The notes: generated by a model not told the origin, from the letters alone. 64,000 bases of DNA from Papilionanthe hookeriana x Papilionanthe teres (GCA_022702705.1 CM040428.1:116730183-116794182), one strand, 5' to 3'. Shown: positions 11,000 to 22,513, counted from the first letter of the stretch. Made by a program: numbers and translations.

Positions 11000-12161
11000 A
11001 TGGCTCCAAAATCTAAACGCAGGAAGGCACGAGATAACTTTGATAGCAGCAAATTCTCTACTGCGGCTGCGCATTTTCGCTTCCATGAATTTGCAACGTC
11101 CAGAAAGTTCATTTCTGAACAAAGTTTCTACCATCCTGGAGAAATGATCGAAAACACTATTGTTGCGCACAACTGGCAACGATTTTGTTATTTTACTGCT
11201 GTTGCTGTTATTCCGATTGTTCGAGAACTTTTTTGCAAATTTTCTGGAAGCCGAGGATTTTGAATTCTTTGTCAGAGGTATCGGAGTAGAATTTAGTCCA
11301 GAAAAAATCAACATATTTTATGGCCTACCACCGACTATTGAGTGTTATTATTCTGGATTATCACCATCTGAGGGAGATTTGAACATGATTATTGCTTATC
11401 TTACTGACGGTACTGGATCTTGGAAGATCAGGAACAGAAAATGGATAAATTTCAAATCCTCTGAATTAAATGGTGTATCTAAAGCACGACACTACTTTAT
11501 TTCTGCAAGATTGTTATCTTCAAACCACCAGAGTGAAGTGACTATTGATCGAGCGATCTTAAACTACTGCATTCAGGAGAGGAAGCCTATTGATGTCGGG
11601 AGCATTATTTATGATTCTGTGGAGTCTACTACGAGGTCCAGCACTTCTGTTGGATTGGGATTTCCATCTCTGATCTACTCACTATGTGTTAGTAATGGAG
11701 TCACTGCTGATATTTCTGAGGAGAAGCTGAAGTCTACTAAGCCAATTGGGCAGGAGAGTGTTAGTATCTATGATCATCTTCGATGGAAGAGATCAACCGC
11801 TCCTTCTACTTCTGCACATACGTCAGGTAGACCTTCTACTTCTAGACCCTCTACTTCTGCTGAGCCACCATCAGATTTCTGCGAATCAATGCATGATCAG
11901 TTTTTAGAGGAGCAACAGGAGTTATTTCAAACTCACTGCAGAATTGATACTAATGATAGAAAACTAGATCATTTATCTGATTATACCCAGAGGAAGAGTA
12001 GTTATGATGTTGAGTATGATGAAGCCCTAGTCAGATTCCTGAAGGGTGAACATGATGTTAGTTTTCCTACTTTTCCTAGTTTCACACCATTTGTAGATCC
12101 TAAGGATGTAGAATTTTCCTTTGGTGATGAAGAAGATGATGAGGCTACAGCTAGTGATTAG
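11000..12161 (+). pseudogene. A4 ORF3b: Athila 3' gene, 'putative plant transposon protein'-like
   Basis: Starts MAPKSKRRKA with a basic N-terminus and runs ~387 codons with one frameshift near 11235 (frame 11000-11263, then up to 12161). N-terminal ~190 residues hold the shared block seen in A2 ORF3a and ORF3b: F..KF...A.. F, a '...RGFxxPGxxIE..I..xNW..FC' region, VAVIPIVRELF..F, VRGxxVEFSPEKIN, then RHYFISARLL and AILNYCIQ. This resembles the plant-transposon domain often listed as Transposase_32; I infer that from memory of the family, not from a search. A Ser/Thr/Pro-rich linker, a heptad-like segment and a very acidic C-terminus (DEEDDEATASD) follow. There are no transmembrane or signal segments, so an envelope role is not supported. 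Function unknown. Confidence 0.7.
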
Positions 12162-13435
12162 AAGTTATAGATTTCTATGATGTGCTTCTCTGTTAGTTTG
12201 TTCTGTTTGGATTGTTTGTTAGTTTTTTATTTGATGTATGTTGACTGTTTAGTGTTAGGATTCTATTGTGTTGAGACTGAAGTTAGAATTAATTTATATG
12301 TTGTTTTAGTTAAATGTTTAGTATTTAATTATTTTGCTCTATTTTAATTCTATTTCAAATTTAATATCATCATAAATTAGCTTGCTTACTTTTTATATAC
12401 ATGCTTCAATTTTATCTTAATTATTCATAAAAGCATGATTAGAAGTTAATTTTTATTTTTAAGATTATTTTTACATACTTATTAAAAATTCTTATGATTT
12501 TCTTTCTCTCATACTTTCAAATTATCATAGTATACCAAAACTTAAGTTTGGGGGAAGGGAAAATCCATTCAAAATTAAATTTTATTTGTCCTTAAAGAAC
12601 TAATATTTTCATAAAAATAAAAACTTTTTAACATAACTTAAGGAATGAAGAATTTATTTGAGATCACTTTTATTTTTGAAATTATAAACAATTTAGTGAA
12701 ATTAACCAAAATTTTACTAACTTTTATTGATTTTAAGAATAGAATTATTTAACTTAAAGAAGAACGGGATAAAGAATTTTTCTATTCATGGTAGAAATAA
12801 TAGAATTTTAGAAATATTAAGTAATAAAAAATTATCACTTGAAAAAGAAAAGATTGGAATTCTTTTTGAATATTTATTTATGTTATAATAATGAAGTAGA
12901 AATGTATAAGTTTTGAAAATATAAGTTAAGGATAGTGAAGTTCAAAACCATTAACAGGCTATCCAGATATAGTAATCCTCTCTATATATATAAAAAAAAA
13001 TAAAAAAAATAAAAAAAAGAGAAAAAAAAGAAGATAGAGAGGAGAAGCTTGAGGAAATGCCTAATCAAAAATTGGCTTCACTTGAATTATCTTATAGAAA
13101 GAAAACTAATTACATACTTTACTTAATTATTATACATAAATATTTATTTAGAAAAGATTTTTCAATAAGATTTTTTTCTTGTAAATAATCTATGAAAGCT
13201 TAAAATAATAGACTTCTATTATTTTCAAAATGAATGAAAAATTTGAAATCTTATGATTTGGTAGTTAAATATTCTTTAAATTCTTAAAATTAAACCTAGT
13301 TAGTGAAATTGGGTTAATAATTTACTAAAGACTTTATAAAATAAAAAATTATAAGGAATCTTAAATATTTATCTTTATTTTCAAAGGTTATATTTTTATA
13401 TAGTTGAAAGAGTTACTTGAGGACAAGTAACATTT
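12162..13435 (+). other. A4 3' untranslated region with polypurine module
   Basis: No coding potential. About 12541-12560 has AAGTTTGGGGGAAGGG, an internal polypurine tract shared with A1 (21585-21600) and A2 (reverse, 26035-26060). About 12957-13080 has GGCTATCCAGATATAGTAATCC, a ~60-nt A/G run and GAGAAGCTTGAGGA...CCTAATCAAAAATTGGCTTC, conserved in A1 and A2. ACTTGAGGACAAGTAA at about 13414-13430 lies just before the 3' LTR. The PPT that should follow it is missing. Confidence 0.72.
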
Positions 13436-15194
13436 ATAAAAAAATACCTATTTCTTCATGTCATAATTCTTATTAATTTCTAAGGATATTATGCTTTAAT
13501 GAAAGGTATTTTTGTATATTTGGATGTAGGTAATGTAAAAAGGTCTAAGAAGGAATAAGGAGCAAGAAGGAGCAAAAATGGAGCAAAATATCAAAAAGAT
13601 AAAAAAATATGGCCTGGCGCCTAGGCGCCGCCTACGCGCCAGACTCGATACAAAAACTGTCAAGTTTTTGAGAACTTTTGATCAGTTATTTTGACGGAGT
13701 GAGCGGTTATTCGACATTCTAGAAGGCTGGCAGTTGTTCCTTGATAATAGGACATGTGATACATTGCATTTGGACGCTCCAAAACGGTTTTAATCGCGAA
13801 GAGGTGCGAGCCAAAGTGAAGAGGTGAGAAGAACTGGACGCGGTGTCCGGCGCCTAGGCGCCAGACCGACCATCTAGAAGATTCATTGAATGTGGACATG
13901 TTTTGAAGAGGTTCCTCAAGGAAACCCTTGAAGCCTATAAATAGAGGTCCATTTCTTCAGAAAACGTGCCCCTACCATTGTACCCCTTTCTCTTATCTAC
14001 TTCAGGATCTCTCACCCTTAGAGAGAGAATTAGAGAGAGAAATTTAGGGCCACTTTTGTTTAGTTTAGTGAGTTTATTTTCAAGTTATTGCATCTGGAGT
14101 TCATTACACTGTGGAGTCAGTAGGAATCAGAAGATCTGTAGAAGAAATATTTGATATAAGTATATTTATACATTTGATTCAAAGTTTAATTATCATGTAT
14201 TGCTATTTATTTTCAATGTGTTCTGAGTAGTTAGTTTACTTTCTTTCTTCAATTATGAAGAGATAGATAAGATAATATAAAAATTCGATGGAGAATTAAA
14301 ATTCAAAATATTTTCAAAACATTGTGATGACATTAATACCTGATCTTACTTTACTTTTTAAATTGGCCGTTTGAATTGTTAAAACCTGTTGAAGAGTTTT
14401 GAGACCTTGAAGGAGAAGAACTCTTTACTTGTAAATGTCACATGAATCCTTGGGTAGTCGCAGGCCATGAGCGGGTTATTCAAGGTGAAGTGCAAATTAA
14501 TAGGAAGATAAGATTTAACAGGCGTAGAATTGATAAGTTTTTAGAGTGATAGACTAAGTTCTTATAATTTAATTTATAGACTAGGAAAGGATCACTAGTA
14601 GGGCCGACCAGAGCCACCCTTGGACATCTAGAAGTGTGAGCCTAGATTAACCCATTCTACTAACAATACATCCGGAACTATTATGTAAATTAGCCAATGT
14701 TCTTTGCGCCTGGATCAAAGGGTAAAGAATAGGAATGTTTCTATTTGGCACAATATCATAAATCAAATTCTCCAACGAATATTAAATTATCTTAAAAATC
14801 TTAGATTAATTGAAGGAAATAAAGTTGTTTATTTTATACAGAATTCATAAAATCATTTTCTTATTATTGTTGTCTTTATTTGCATCTAGTAAATTAATAA
14901 TTTATAATCAAATTAAAAGATAAAATATAAATATTTTTACTATTTTATTTTATTTTTCTATCTTCATAGAAAATTTATTTCTATAAATCTTCCCTGTGGG
15001 ATCGATACTGGGTTCTTTGTTTAAAAACCCTATATTACTTGAAACGATACGTATACTTGCGTAGTACCCCTAGTGTGTAAAAATATTTTCTAAATTATAT
15101 AAATTTTATACACTAGCCGCTATTTATAAATTGAGTCAAAGCTTTTGGCTATCTTTTGGAAGAAAACATTACTGCACTATTTGTGGTCGGGTCA
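13436..15194 (+). repeat. A4 3' LTR (5' terminus deleted)
   Basis: Colinear with 2763-4558, ending GGTCGGGTCA before the TSD. The first ~6 nt (TGATCT) and the adjacent PPT are absent: the sequence passes from ...AAGTAACATTT straight into ATAAAAAAATACC. In A1 and A2 a PPT-like T/A/G run and TGATxCACC follow the same CAAGTAA block, so a small deletion after insertion is the simplest reading. TATA box at 13936-13943; palindromes at 13611-13641 and 13848-13864. Confidence 0.9.
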
Positions 15195-15199
15195 GAATC
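15195..15199. repeat. Target-site duplication GAATC, right copy (A4)
   Basis: Matches 2758-2762 exactly. Confidence 0.93.
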
Positions 15200-17072
15200 C
15201 CCTCATCTTGCCATTAATGGCTTGGTGAGGTGGAAAGTGGCTTCCATGGCTTCCATGTACATGGCTCAATGGCTCACATTTGGCTTGGAAAAAGTTTGGT
15301 CAATTTCATAAAAATGGATTTTAAGGATTTTGGATATTTGGGTGGAAATTTGGATGAAGCTTTATTTAGAATTATTTGATCATTGGTTTAGTACTTAGGG
15401 ATGATTTTAATTGAATGCATGATGAAAAAGAGAGTCATATGGGCTTTGGATGAATTTTTGGGCTTTTGGATTTGGTGTAAGTGGGCTTTTAGAATGGTTT
15501 AAGAAAGTGGGCCTTTAGGTTTGAAAACAAATTGGTGGATGGAAATTTTGTGAAGGACCATGCCAAATAAATGTTGGGTTTAGTTTAGGGATGTGTCATG
15601 AGTGATTTGAAAGAAATTTGAGGTGATTTGGAGTTGAATTGGGTTTCATTTGGGACTTTTTGGTAAAGGGGCAAAAGTGGGTCAAATTGGGCTAACTTGG
15701 GCTAAGGTTGGGCTAATGTTAGATTTGATGTAAAATTAATGTTTAGAAATGTTTATGTGAGTGTTACAAAGAGTTTTCAACTTTTTTTGGGCTTTGGTTT
15801 TGGGATTTGGACCCATTTGGGTTGATGGTGGGTTTAAGCCAATTTAGGAGATTTTGGTTTTGGGTTAGGTTTGGGTGGGGTTTATGTCCAAATTTGGGAA
15901 AATCTTGTTAGTTTTTTGTTTGTGGGGATATTAGGAAGGTTTAGGAAAAGATTGGGGGTTAATTGGAGTTGAGTTGGGTTAGATTGGGCTAAGTTTAGGT
16001 CATGAGCCAAAATTGGGCCTTAGACTTCAAATTGAAATTGGATCCAAATGTCAATCAAATTGGGCTTGGATTTGGTCTAAATTGGTATTGAGGATATTTA
16101 ATTGAAGTTTAAAATTGAATTGGATCAACATTGAGGTCATTTGGGTTGATTTGGTCTGAAATTGGGTCTATTTGGGTTAAAAATGGGTAAAATTGGAGGT
16201 TTTGGTAAAAGTGGGTTACATTGACAAAATTGGCCTATAGTGTAGTTGAACAAAATGAAATTGGGAATATTTATGATTTTCTGGATTTTTTTGGGAATTT
16301 TTTGGAATTTATGGATTTTTTGTTGAAAAGGGCATTTTGGGTATTTGGAGGGTATAGGCGGGGTACTTTTGGAAATTTTGGTATAGCTGGCTAAGGATGA
16401 TCAATTTGAATGGTGGAAAATGTTTAGGATTGGCTTTGAGGAATTTTGGGTAATTTAGGTGATTTTGCAAATTTTGGGCAGCTTCAAGGACATTTGGTAG
16501 GTTTGGTGGGTGTAGGGCCTCGGGGGTCAAAAATTGAAATTTTGGAAAATTAAAGATTGATCAAGTTTGAGTAGAATGGAATCGCTTTGGTTGAGCCATG
16601 AAGCCATATCAAGCCAATAAGAGCCATGAGAGGACTCATTTGAGGCATTCACTATGTTGTTCCTAACCCTCTTAGCCAAGGGCCTAGGGGTTAAGGTCCA
16701 TCCATATGAATTACCTACATGAGTCAGGAAGTCAAGCTAGGTATGAATGGTTTTAGGATTTGGAATGTGTGTGAAAGTGTAATGTGTGCAAGTCAACCCT
16801 CACCAGACCAGGTCACCCAGGGTAGTCCTATGGCCAAAGAGTCCTATAAGGAACTCATCCTTCAAACCTCCACATTTGATCTTAACCCTCCAAGTGACTT
16901 AGGGCTTTACAATCAAACTTATGGGGTTTGCAGGGAGTTAAGAGGTGTTTAAGTTTCTAAGTGGTGGGTTCCATTTCTAGTCCTCTAAGATATTCAAAGG
17001 GAAAGCCTAAGGCTAGACCCTAAGTACTAAGGAGAGAGAAGAGAAAAGACCTCATCAAAAATGAGGTCAACA
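15195..17072 (-). mobile_element. G2: giant Tat-type LTR, first ~1.9 kb (minus strand)
   Basis: Read on the minus strand from 17072 it starts TGTTGACCTCATTTTTGATGAGGTC, the same start as S1 (28384), G1 5' LTR (39486) and G1 3' LTR (59487). It proceeds through the C/A-skewed block (G/T-rich on the plus strand, about 15300-16550) to the A4 insertion. The sequence then continues at 2757 in the same register. It inserted into the protease-RT region of A3; the 5 bp outside the end (17073-17077, AAGCT) should be its TSD, but the partner lies outside the window. The frame at 16719-16952 is not conserved as protein and is not called. Confidence 0.88.
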
Positions 17073-17079
17073 AAGCTTT

Positions 17080-18033
17080 TTTATACTATTTTAACACTTG
17101 AAAGAATTTCATCTCTTATTCTGTAGTTAATTCAGAAGATATAATAATAGGCAAAGTTAATGAATTCACTAAAAAGGCATATTTTAAATGTGATGGTAAT
17201 TCCTTCAGTTCCAATTTAGGAGCCTTTTCAATTGATGGTTTGAATTCATTACTTTCAGTTGTATCCAATATTTCACAATTTTCATTGATATAATGTGTAT
17301 CTTTTATATCTTCTTCAAAATCACTTTCATCACTTAAATCTTCAAGGTATAAAAACTCTTCTTCTTTAGAAATGATCTGACATTTTTCTTGATAATGTTA
17401 TGCTATCATGTAATCAAATATATCCATTCTGTAACACTTTTCCTTGATAGGATACCTCATTGATTTAAGAACATTAAATGTTACTTCTTGATCATTAACT
17501 CTCATGTTTAATTCCCCTTTTTGTACATCAATCATAGCACATCTAGTAGCAAGAAAAGGTTTTCGTAAAATAATAGGAATCTTTTTATTTTCTTCTATAT
17601 CCATAATTATAAAATCTACAGAGAAAATAAATTTATCCACGTTCACCAATTCATCTTCTATCATTCCTCTCGGGTAAGTAATAGATCGATCTGCTAGTTG
17701 TAAGGTTACAGTTGTAGGAGATATTTCTTCTAAATATAACCTCTTAAAGATGGATAAGGGCATGAGATTAATACTCACTCCTAAATCGCATAAGGCTTTT
17801 CCATGAAATCTGTCTCCTATAGCACAAGGTATAGTAAAACTTCCTGGATCTTTAAGCTTTTGTGGAAGCTTTTTCTGAATAATTGCACTACATTCTTCAC
17901 TTAGTGCAACAGTTTCATAAGCTTCAAATTTTCTTTTCTTGTTAAGAATATCTTTCATAAATTTAGCATACTTTGGCATTTGTTCCAAAACTTCAGCAAA
18001 TGGGATATTAATGATAAGCATTTTAAATACCAT
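17080..18033 (-). pseudogene. A3 protease region
   Basis: An unbroken frame of 211 codons (18033-17398) with KKRKFEAYETVALSEECSAI, then the protease active site D-L-G-V-S-I-N-L-M-P (Ala of A4 replaced by Val; Asp present) and IPIILRKPFLATRCAMIDV, where the usual G-R-P-F has become R-K-P-F. The 318 bp to 17080 are a degraded acidic continuation (matching the EDEVLEEEE stretch of A4 near 6230) ending at the G2 insertion. It lacks RT. Confidence 0.85.
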
Positions 18034-19431
18034 AAAATTTTTGAAAATTGTTAATCCAATTTTTGCTGTTTCAATTGTTGTGGAAATGGGGGTGGAGGTT
18101 TTTTGAATTCATCTTGTGATAGAAATTGTTTTTCTTTTTCAAGTATTATTTCTTTAGGTTTCTCAACTTCTACCACTTCAGACTCTTTTTTTATATTATT
18201 TTCTTTTCCATCCCTAAGTTCTTTTCAACTTCTAAGTTATACAGCTTTAATTTGCTCATGATTTTCTACTTTTTCTCTTAGATTTAAATCAAGTCTGCTA
18301 GGAAGTGTTCCTTGTGGTCTGTTGTTAATTGCATTTGCAATTTTCCTCATTTGATTCTCAATATTTCTTATTGCAGCATTTTGACTTTGCAACTAACTTC
18401 TCATTTGTAAAATTAATTCTTCTATAGACAAATTCTTTTCTTTAAATTGTTGATTATTAAAACCAGGAGGATAAGAAGGTCGATAGTTAGAATTATCTTG
18501 ATTAATCCAATTTCCAGTTGGGTTAGGTTGGTTATTACCCCATTGTGAATATGGGTTACTAGTTTTGCTAACAATAGCTTGCAATGTTTCTAAATTTTGA
18601 GATTCATCAGTATTTCCTGAATTATCATTACTTAAATTTGATAATTGAGACAAATTATCCAAGTTCTTAGATATTGCAGCCACTTGAGAAACTAAAATAG
18701 AAAAGGCTTTATTTTCTTGAATACTAGCCACTCTTTTAGTACTCAACCTATCAGAAGGCCATTGAAAATTATTAGTTGTCATTTTTTCTATTAAGGCATA
18801 AGCTTCATCAAATGATTTAACTATTAAGGAACCACAAGCAGTAGCATCTACTATAGATCTAAGGGAACCTATTAATCCATTATAAAATATCTGGTAAAGC
18901 ATGATGTGGGCACTTTTTAAGGAGTTTTTTAAATCGTTCCCATGCTTCATAAATTGTTTCTCTAACATATTAAGTAAATGAGGTTATATCATTTCTATGT
19001 CTTGCAGTTTTAGATAATGGAAAATACTTAGCTAGAAATTTTTGAGCTATTTCTCCCCAAGATTTAATAGATCTAGTTGCTAACAAATTTAGCCACATCT
19101 TAGCCTTATCCCTTAAAGAAAAACAAAAAATTCTAAGTCTAATAGCATCATCAAAAATACTATCATATTTAAAAGTAACACAATGTTCTAGAAAACTGGC
19201 AAGGTGTAAATTAGGATCTTCAGTAGGAGATCCTCCAAACTAATTATTTTGGACCATTTGTATAATTCCAGGTTTAAGTTAAAATTAATTTGTTGCTACA
19301 ACAGGTATTTGAATGCTTAAATGAATTTCATCAGCTGTAGGGTTAGCATATTCTCTTAAGGGTCTTTGTAAATTTTGATGTTAATTTTCTTCAATATTTT
19401 GTTTAATATTATTTCGAGGTATATTAGTCAT
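18034..19431 (-). pseudogene. gag: A3 gag, heavily interrupted
   Basis: The start corresponds to the ATG at about 19431 (minus), preceded by a leader matching A4 4670-4745. Many stops break the N-terminal half, while 18968-18393 is open and holds the end of the capsid domain (FYNGLIGSLRSIVDA, SFDEAYALIEKM, NNFQWPSDR) and a Gln/Asn-rich linker (YSQWGNNQPNPTGNW). It preserves the gag-protease linker missing in A4, which fixes the size of the A4 deletion. Non-functional. Confidence 0.83.
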
Positions 19432-19534
19432 TTCTTGCAAATTATGAAATTGTTTTTCTTTTCAAATTTTTCTTACAATGCATTCTAATTCATAATTATA
19501 GGGTATTAATCCTTCATATCCTGAACGCCACCTT

Positions 19535-20708
19535 TCTTTTAAACCAAATTGATAGAATTTAGAACGTCACTCTAAAAACATAATCAATTCTACGCCCATC
19601 AAAGATTATCTCCTTATCTATTTGCACCTCCACCTTCAGGATTTACAATCTACCTTTCCAAGTGAAATGTGATACATACAAGTTAAGACCTCTTAGCCCA
19701 TGGTTTGATCTTAAGAATTATCCTCAGATTTTAACAATACAAGAGGCCAATTTGTAGGGTAAATGAAGATCACGTAAAGTATCATCACAAATTTATTGAA
19801 AAAGAAAAAGAAAAGTTCTCAAAACCAAATTAAATCCTTAACTAAATCATTTCATATTTGTAGGGAGAAAGAGATGATGACTACGGAGAAAGCATTGAAT
19901 TTACACAACAAATCATATTTATATAACCTAAATTCAAAGTACAAAACTTAAGAATGAAGATATAAATACTTATATGGAATGATATCCAAGAAATCCTTTG
20001 AAGTTTCTCTGGTCCAATTGAATTTTGCAAGACTCTAACTCCAGCAATCACACAAAAACACTCTAAACGCTCACTAAAGAAAAGTAAAGAGAAAGACTCT
20101 CTAAGAACACTCCACACTCCTCTAAAATCTTTAACACAATGACCACACACACCTTTCTCCGTAGAATTGTCCTATATTTATAGAGCTTCAAAAATGACCA
20201 TGGGTTGCTTAAGGAACTTCTTCAAAATTCAGCCTTATTCAACGAATCTTCTAGAAAGTAACTGTGGCACCTATGCGCCAGATCTAGAGCCAAGGCGCCA
20301 GCTTCCTGCGCAAATGGACGTGTCCCTTCATATTTGAGTCGTACCTCTTCGTTAAAAAAATGGATTCCCTGAGTCTATATTCATTATATCTTGTTTATAA
20401 CATGTTGGAATTTGTCCGACTTCTAGATTGCTACTGAAGCATCAATAACTGTCACAAAACCGTCCAAGAATTATCTAGAATCCACTGCTGTGTTTGGCCC
20501 CTAGGCGCCAGAATCAGCCCTTTTTTCTCTCTTCTCTTCACTAGGCTCGTTTATGCTCCTTTTTCTTCTTTTTTACTCTTTTTCTTCATAAAGTCTTTTT
20601 CTTGTACCTGCAACCAAAAACATAAGAAATACATTTTAATAAAGTGTAATATCCTCAAAATATTAATTAAAAATGATATAAAAATTTAGGTAATTTTAAG
20701 GTGGTTCA
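19535..20708 (-). repeat. A3 LTR, 3' part deleted
   Basis: Read on the minus strand it starts TGAACCACC (compare TGATACACC in A1 and TGATGCACC in A2) and matches the A4 LTR through the GC palindromes (20500-20512 and 20264-20301), the TATA box (20175-20182) and the GGGCGTAGAATTGATAA block (about 19590). It then joins the gag leader directly. The reading frame at 19881-20150 lies inside the LTR and is not a gene. Confidence 0.8.
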
Positions 20709-20995
20709 CTACTGCACATGCATCATCCTCTAGAGATTCACAAACTAGATTATTACAGAAGATTTTGAAGAGGGTGAGTCTTACCCGAGAGCATGTTAGA
20801 GATATGGACTGAAAGGTAGAGAATATTGAGAGGTATATTCAGAAACATGATGATTATGAGGAGAAATATCATCAGTACATGGATAGACTGGTTAAAGGAG
20901 ATTATAGTGCTGACATGCCCCCTCATCTTTTTTATATACCTTATGTGTCATCCAGAGATTGGAATGAAGAAGATGATGATGAGGATGATGACTAG
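20709..20995 (+). pseudogene. A1 ORF3 C-terminal fragment
   Basis: The open translation (one TGA in the middle, after RDMD) gives a coiled-coil stretch with HDDYEEKYHQYMDRLVKGDY, then PPHLFYIPYVSSRDWN and an acidic end EEDDDEDDD before TAG (20993-20995). This is the layout of the A4 ORF3b end (PSFTPFVDPKD...DEEDDEATASD). It lacks its N-terminal domain because A3 is inserted upstream. Confidence 0.72.
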
Positions 20996-22513
20996 GACTG
21001 TAATGTTGAGTTTGTGATGTTGTGATGTGATTTTCTTATGTGTTTTGATGTTTTTATTTGATATTCTCATATGTGATGTGATGTATTTTTGTGTGAACTC
21101 TGATATTGTGTAGATTGTAGTTGAATGATTTCTTTTATGCACATTCAGATGTTTTAGGTTGTAATATGTGATGTGCTTACGGAAGTAAATGTTTTAATGT
21201 GTTTCTAGTGTTTGAGTTTTTAGTAGGGTCTAATTTAATTCCTATAAATATTAGAAAAACTTAGAACACTATTAGAAAACACTATTTATATAGCTTGTTT
21301 AAACTTTTCAAAATTTGCTACCATTTATTTTCTATCATGTTGTGATTTGTGTTATGTTAAATTGGTGTGTATTTGCTTTGAAAACCTCCACTATTGCAGA
21401 TGTTCTTTCAAAATTTTGAAATTTCTATTTTATGAAAAACTAAATTTTATCTACTGTTTACTTTTGTTTTTAAACTGTTATACTTGCATATTTAGAATAT
21501 TAAGATTCTTGAAAGCATGTTATTCTAGTTTTTTAATTCTTACCCATGTATCATTTTTATGCTTAAATGTTTTATCCTAATTAAAAATTAAATTTGGGGG
21601 GAATTTAAAAACAAATCTTTAAAAACTAAAATTTTATTTGTTCTAAAAAATACTTAAATAAAATTTGATTTTTGATTAAAAACAATTATGTATATGAAGT
21701 TATATTAGGGAAGCAAAATTTTGAATATAGAAATGAGAAATATAATTTTGTTAAAATTTATAGTAATGATGAAAAATTTAAAATTAAAATTTTCTTAGTA
21801 AAGAAATGTTAAATATAGTTAAACTATCTTTAGTAAGAAGTGTTGTATCTTTGGAAAGATAGAAGATTTGACTTTTATTTTTCAAAGCTTAAATTTATTT
21901 TATTGAGAAATAATTTTCAACAATATTATTATGATTTTTAAGTGAAGGATATATATCAAACCTTTTTTGTAAATGAAAGGGTGGAATTCAAAATCAATAA
22001 TGGTCTATCCAGATACAATAATCCTTACCTTATAAAATGAAAAAAGAAAAAGAAAAAAAAAGAAAAAAAAATAAAAAAAGAGAAAAATAGTATGTAAAAA
22101 GGAAGGAGAAGCTTGAGGATTTAAGGGCCTAATCAAAAATTGGTTCCATACCTAAAGTTTAAAATATAAGTTTTGAGAAAATCTAAGGCTTAAGGTTATA
22201 ATATAGTAAGCAAAATTATTTACAAATAAAAATTATTAAGTGAGGAAGATGAAATGCTTGAATCCTATATTTTGAAAAATCTACAAGTATTTCTGAATTA
22301 GATAGGAACTAATATTTTTCATTATCCTTTACTTAAGAACCTTTTAAACTTTAAGTTGGTCTCATTTACTAAATTTTTTTACTAAATTGAACTATTTCAT
22401 TTCTAGAACAAAATTTTGAAACCTTCTTAAAGAAACTCATTTACATAATTTGCATGTTAAGATTTTCTATGTGATTAAGTGTCACTTGAGGATAAGTAAC
22501 ATTTTAAGTTTTT
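20996..22513 (+). other. A1 3' untranslated region with polypurine module
   Basis: AT-rich, noncoding. It shares with A4 an internal polypurine tract (AATTTGGGGGG, about 21590), GGTCTATCCAGATACAATAATCC then a ~60-nt A/G run and GGAGAAGCTTGAGGA...CCTAATCAAAAATTGG (about 22003-22145), and CACTTGAGGATAAGTAAC (about 22483-22500) just before the LTR. The short frame at 21347-21580 is chance. Confidence 0.7.

Larger units (their letters stand above)
2763..15194 (+). mobile_element. A4: complete Athila-type Ty3/gypsy retrotransposon
   Basis: A 12.4 kb element with TG...CA outer ends, 5-bp TSD GAATC, two related LTRs, a tRNA-Asp-type primer site at 4565-4582, and gag, protease, RT, RNase H, integrase and two ORF3 genes in order on the plus strand. 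The pol order (RT-RH before INT) is Ty3/gypsy; the primer site, protein sequences and 3' ORFs point to Athila. It is non-autonomous as it stands: gag and protease are joined by a deletion, pol holds several stops and frameshifts, the RT active site is altered, and the 3' LTR junction has lost its polypurine tract. The LTRs differ at scattered positions and by indels, so the insertion is not very recent. Confidence 0.93.
17073..20708 (-). mobile_element. A3: minus-strand Athila remnant (rearranged LTR, gag, protease)
   Basis: Read from 20708 leftwards: LTR part, leader, gag, protease, then cut by G2 at 17072. Protein and leader sequences match A4 closely enough to be the same family. The LTR-leader junction near 19535 lacks the LTR 3' third, the LTR end and the primer site, so a deletion of roughly 0.6 kb or more occurred there. 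RT and later parts are displaced beyond G2, outside the window. Confidence 0.85.

Noticed and set aside
11000..12161. ORF3 as a retroviral-type envelope gene
   Set aside because: Position after pol fits, but there is no signal peptide, no transmembrane helix and the tail is acidic. The domain resembles the plant-transposon protein family, not a glycoprotein.
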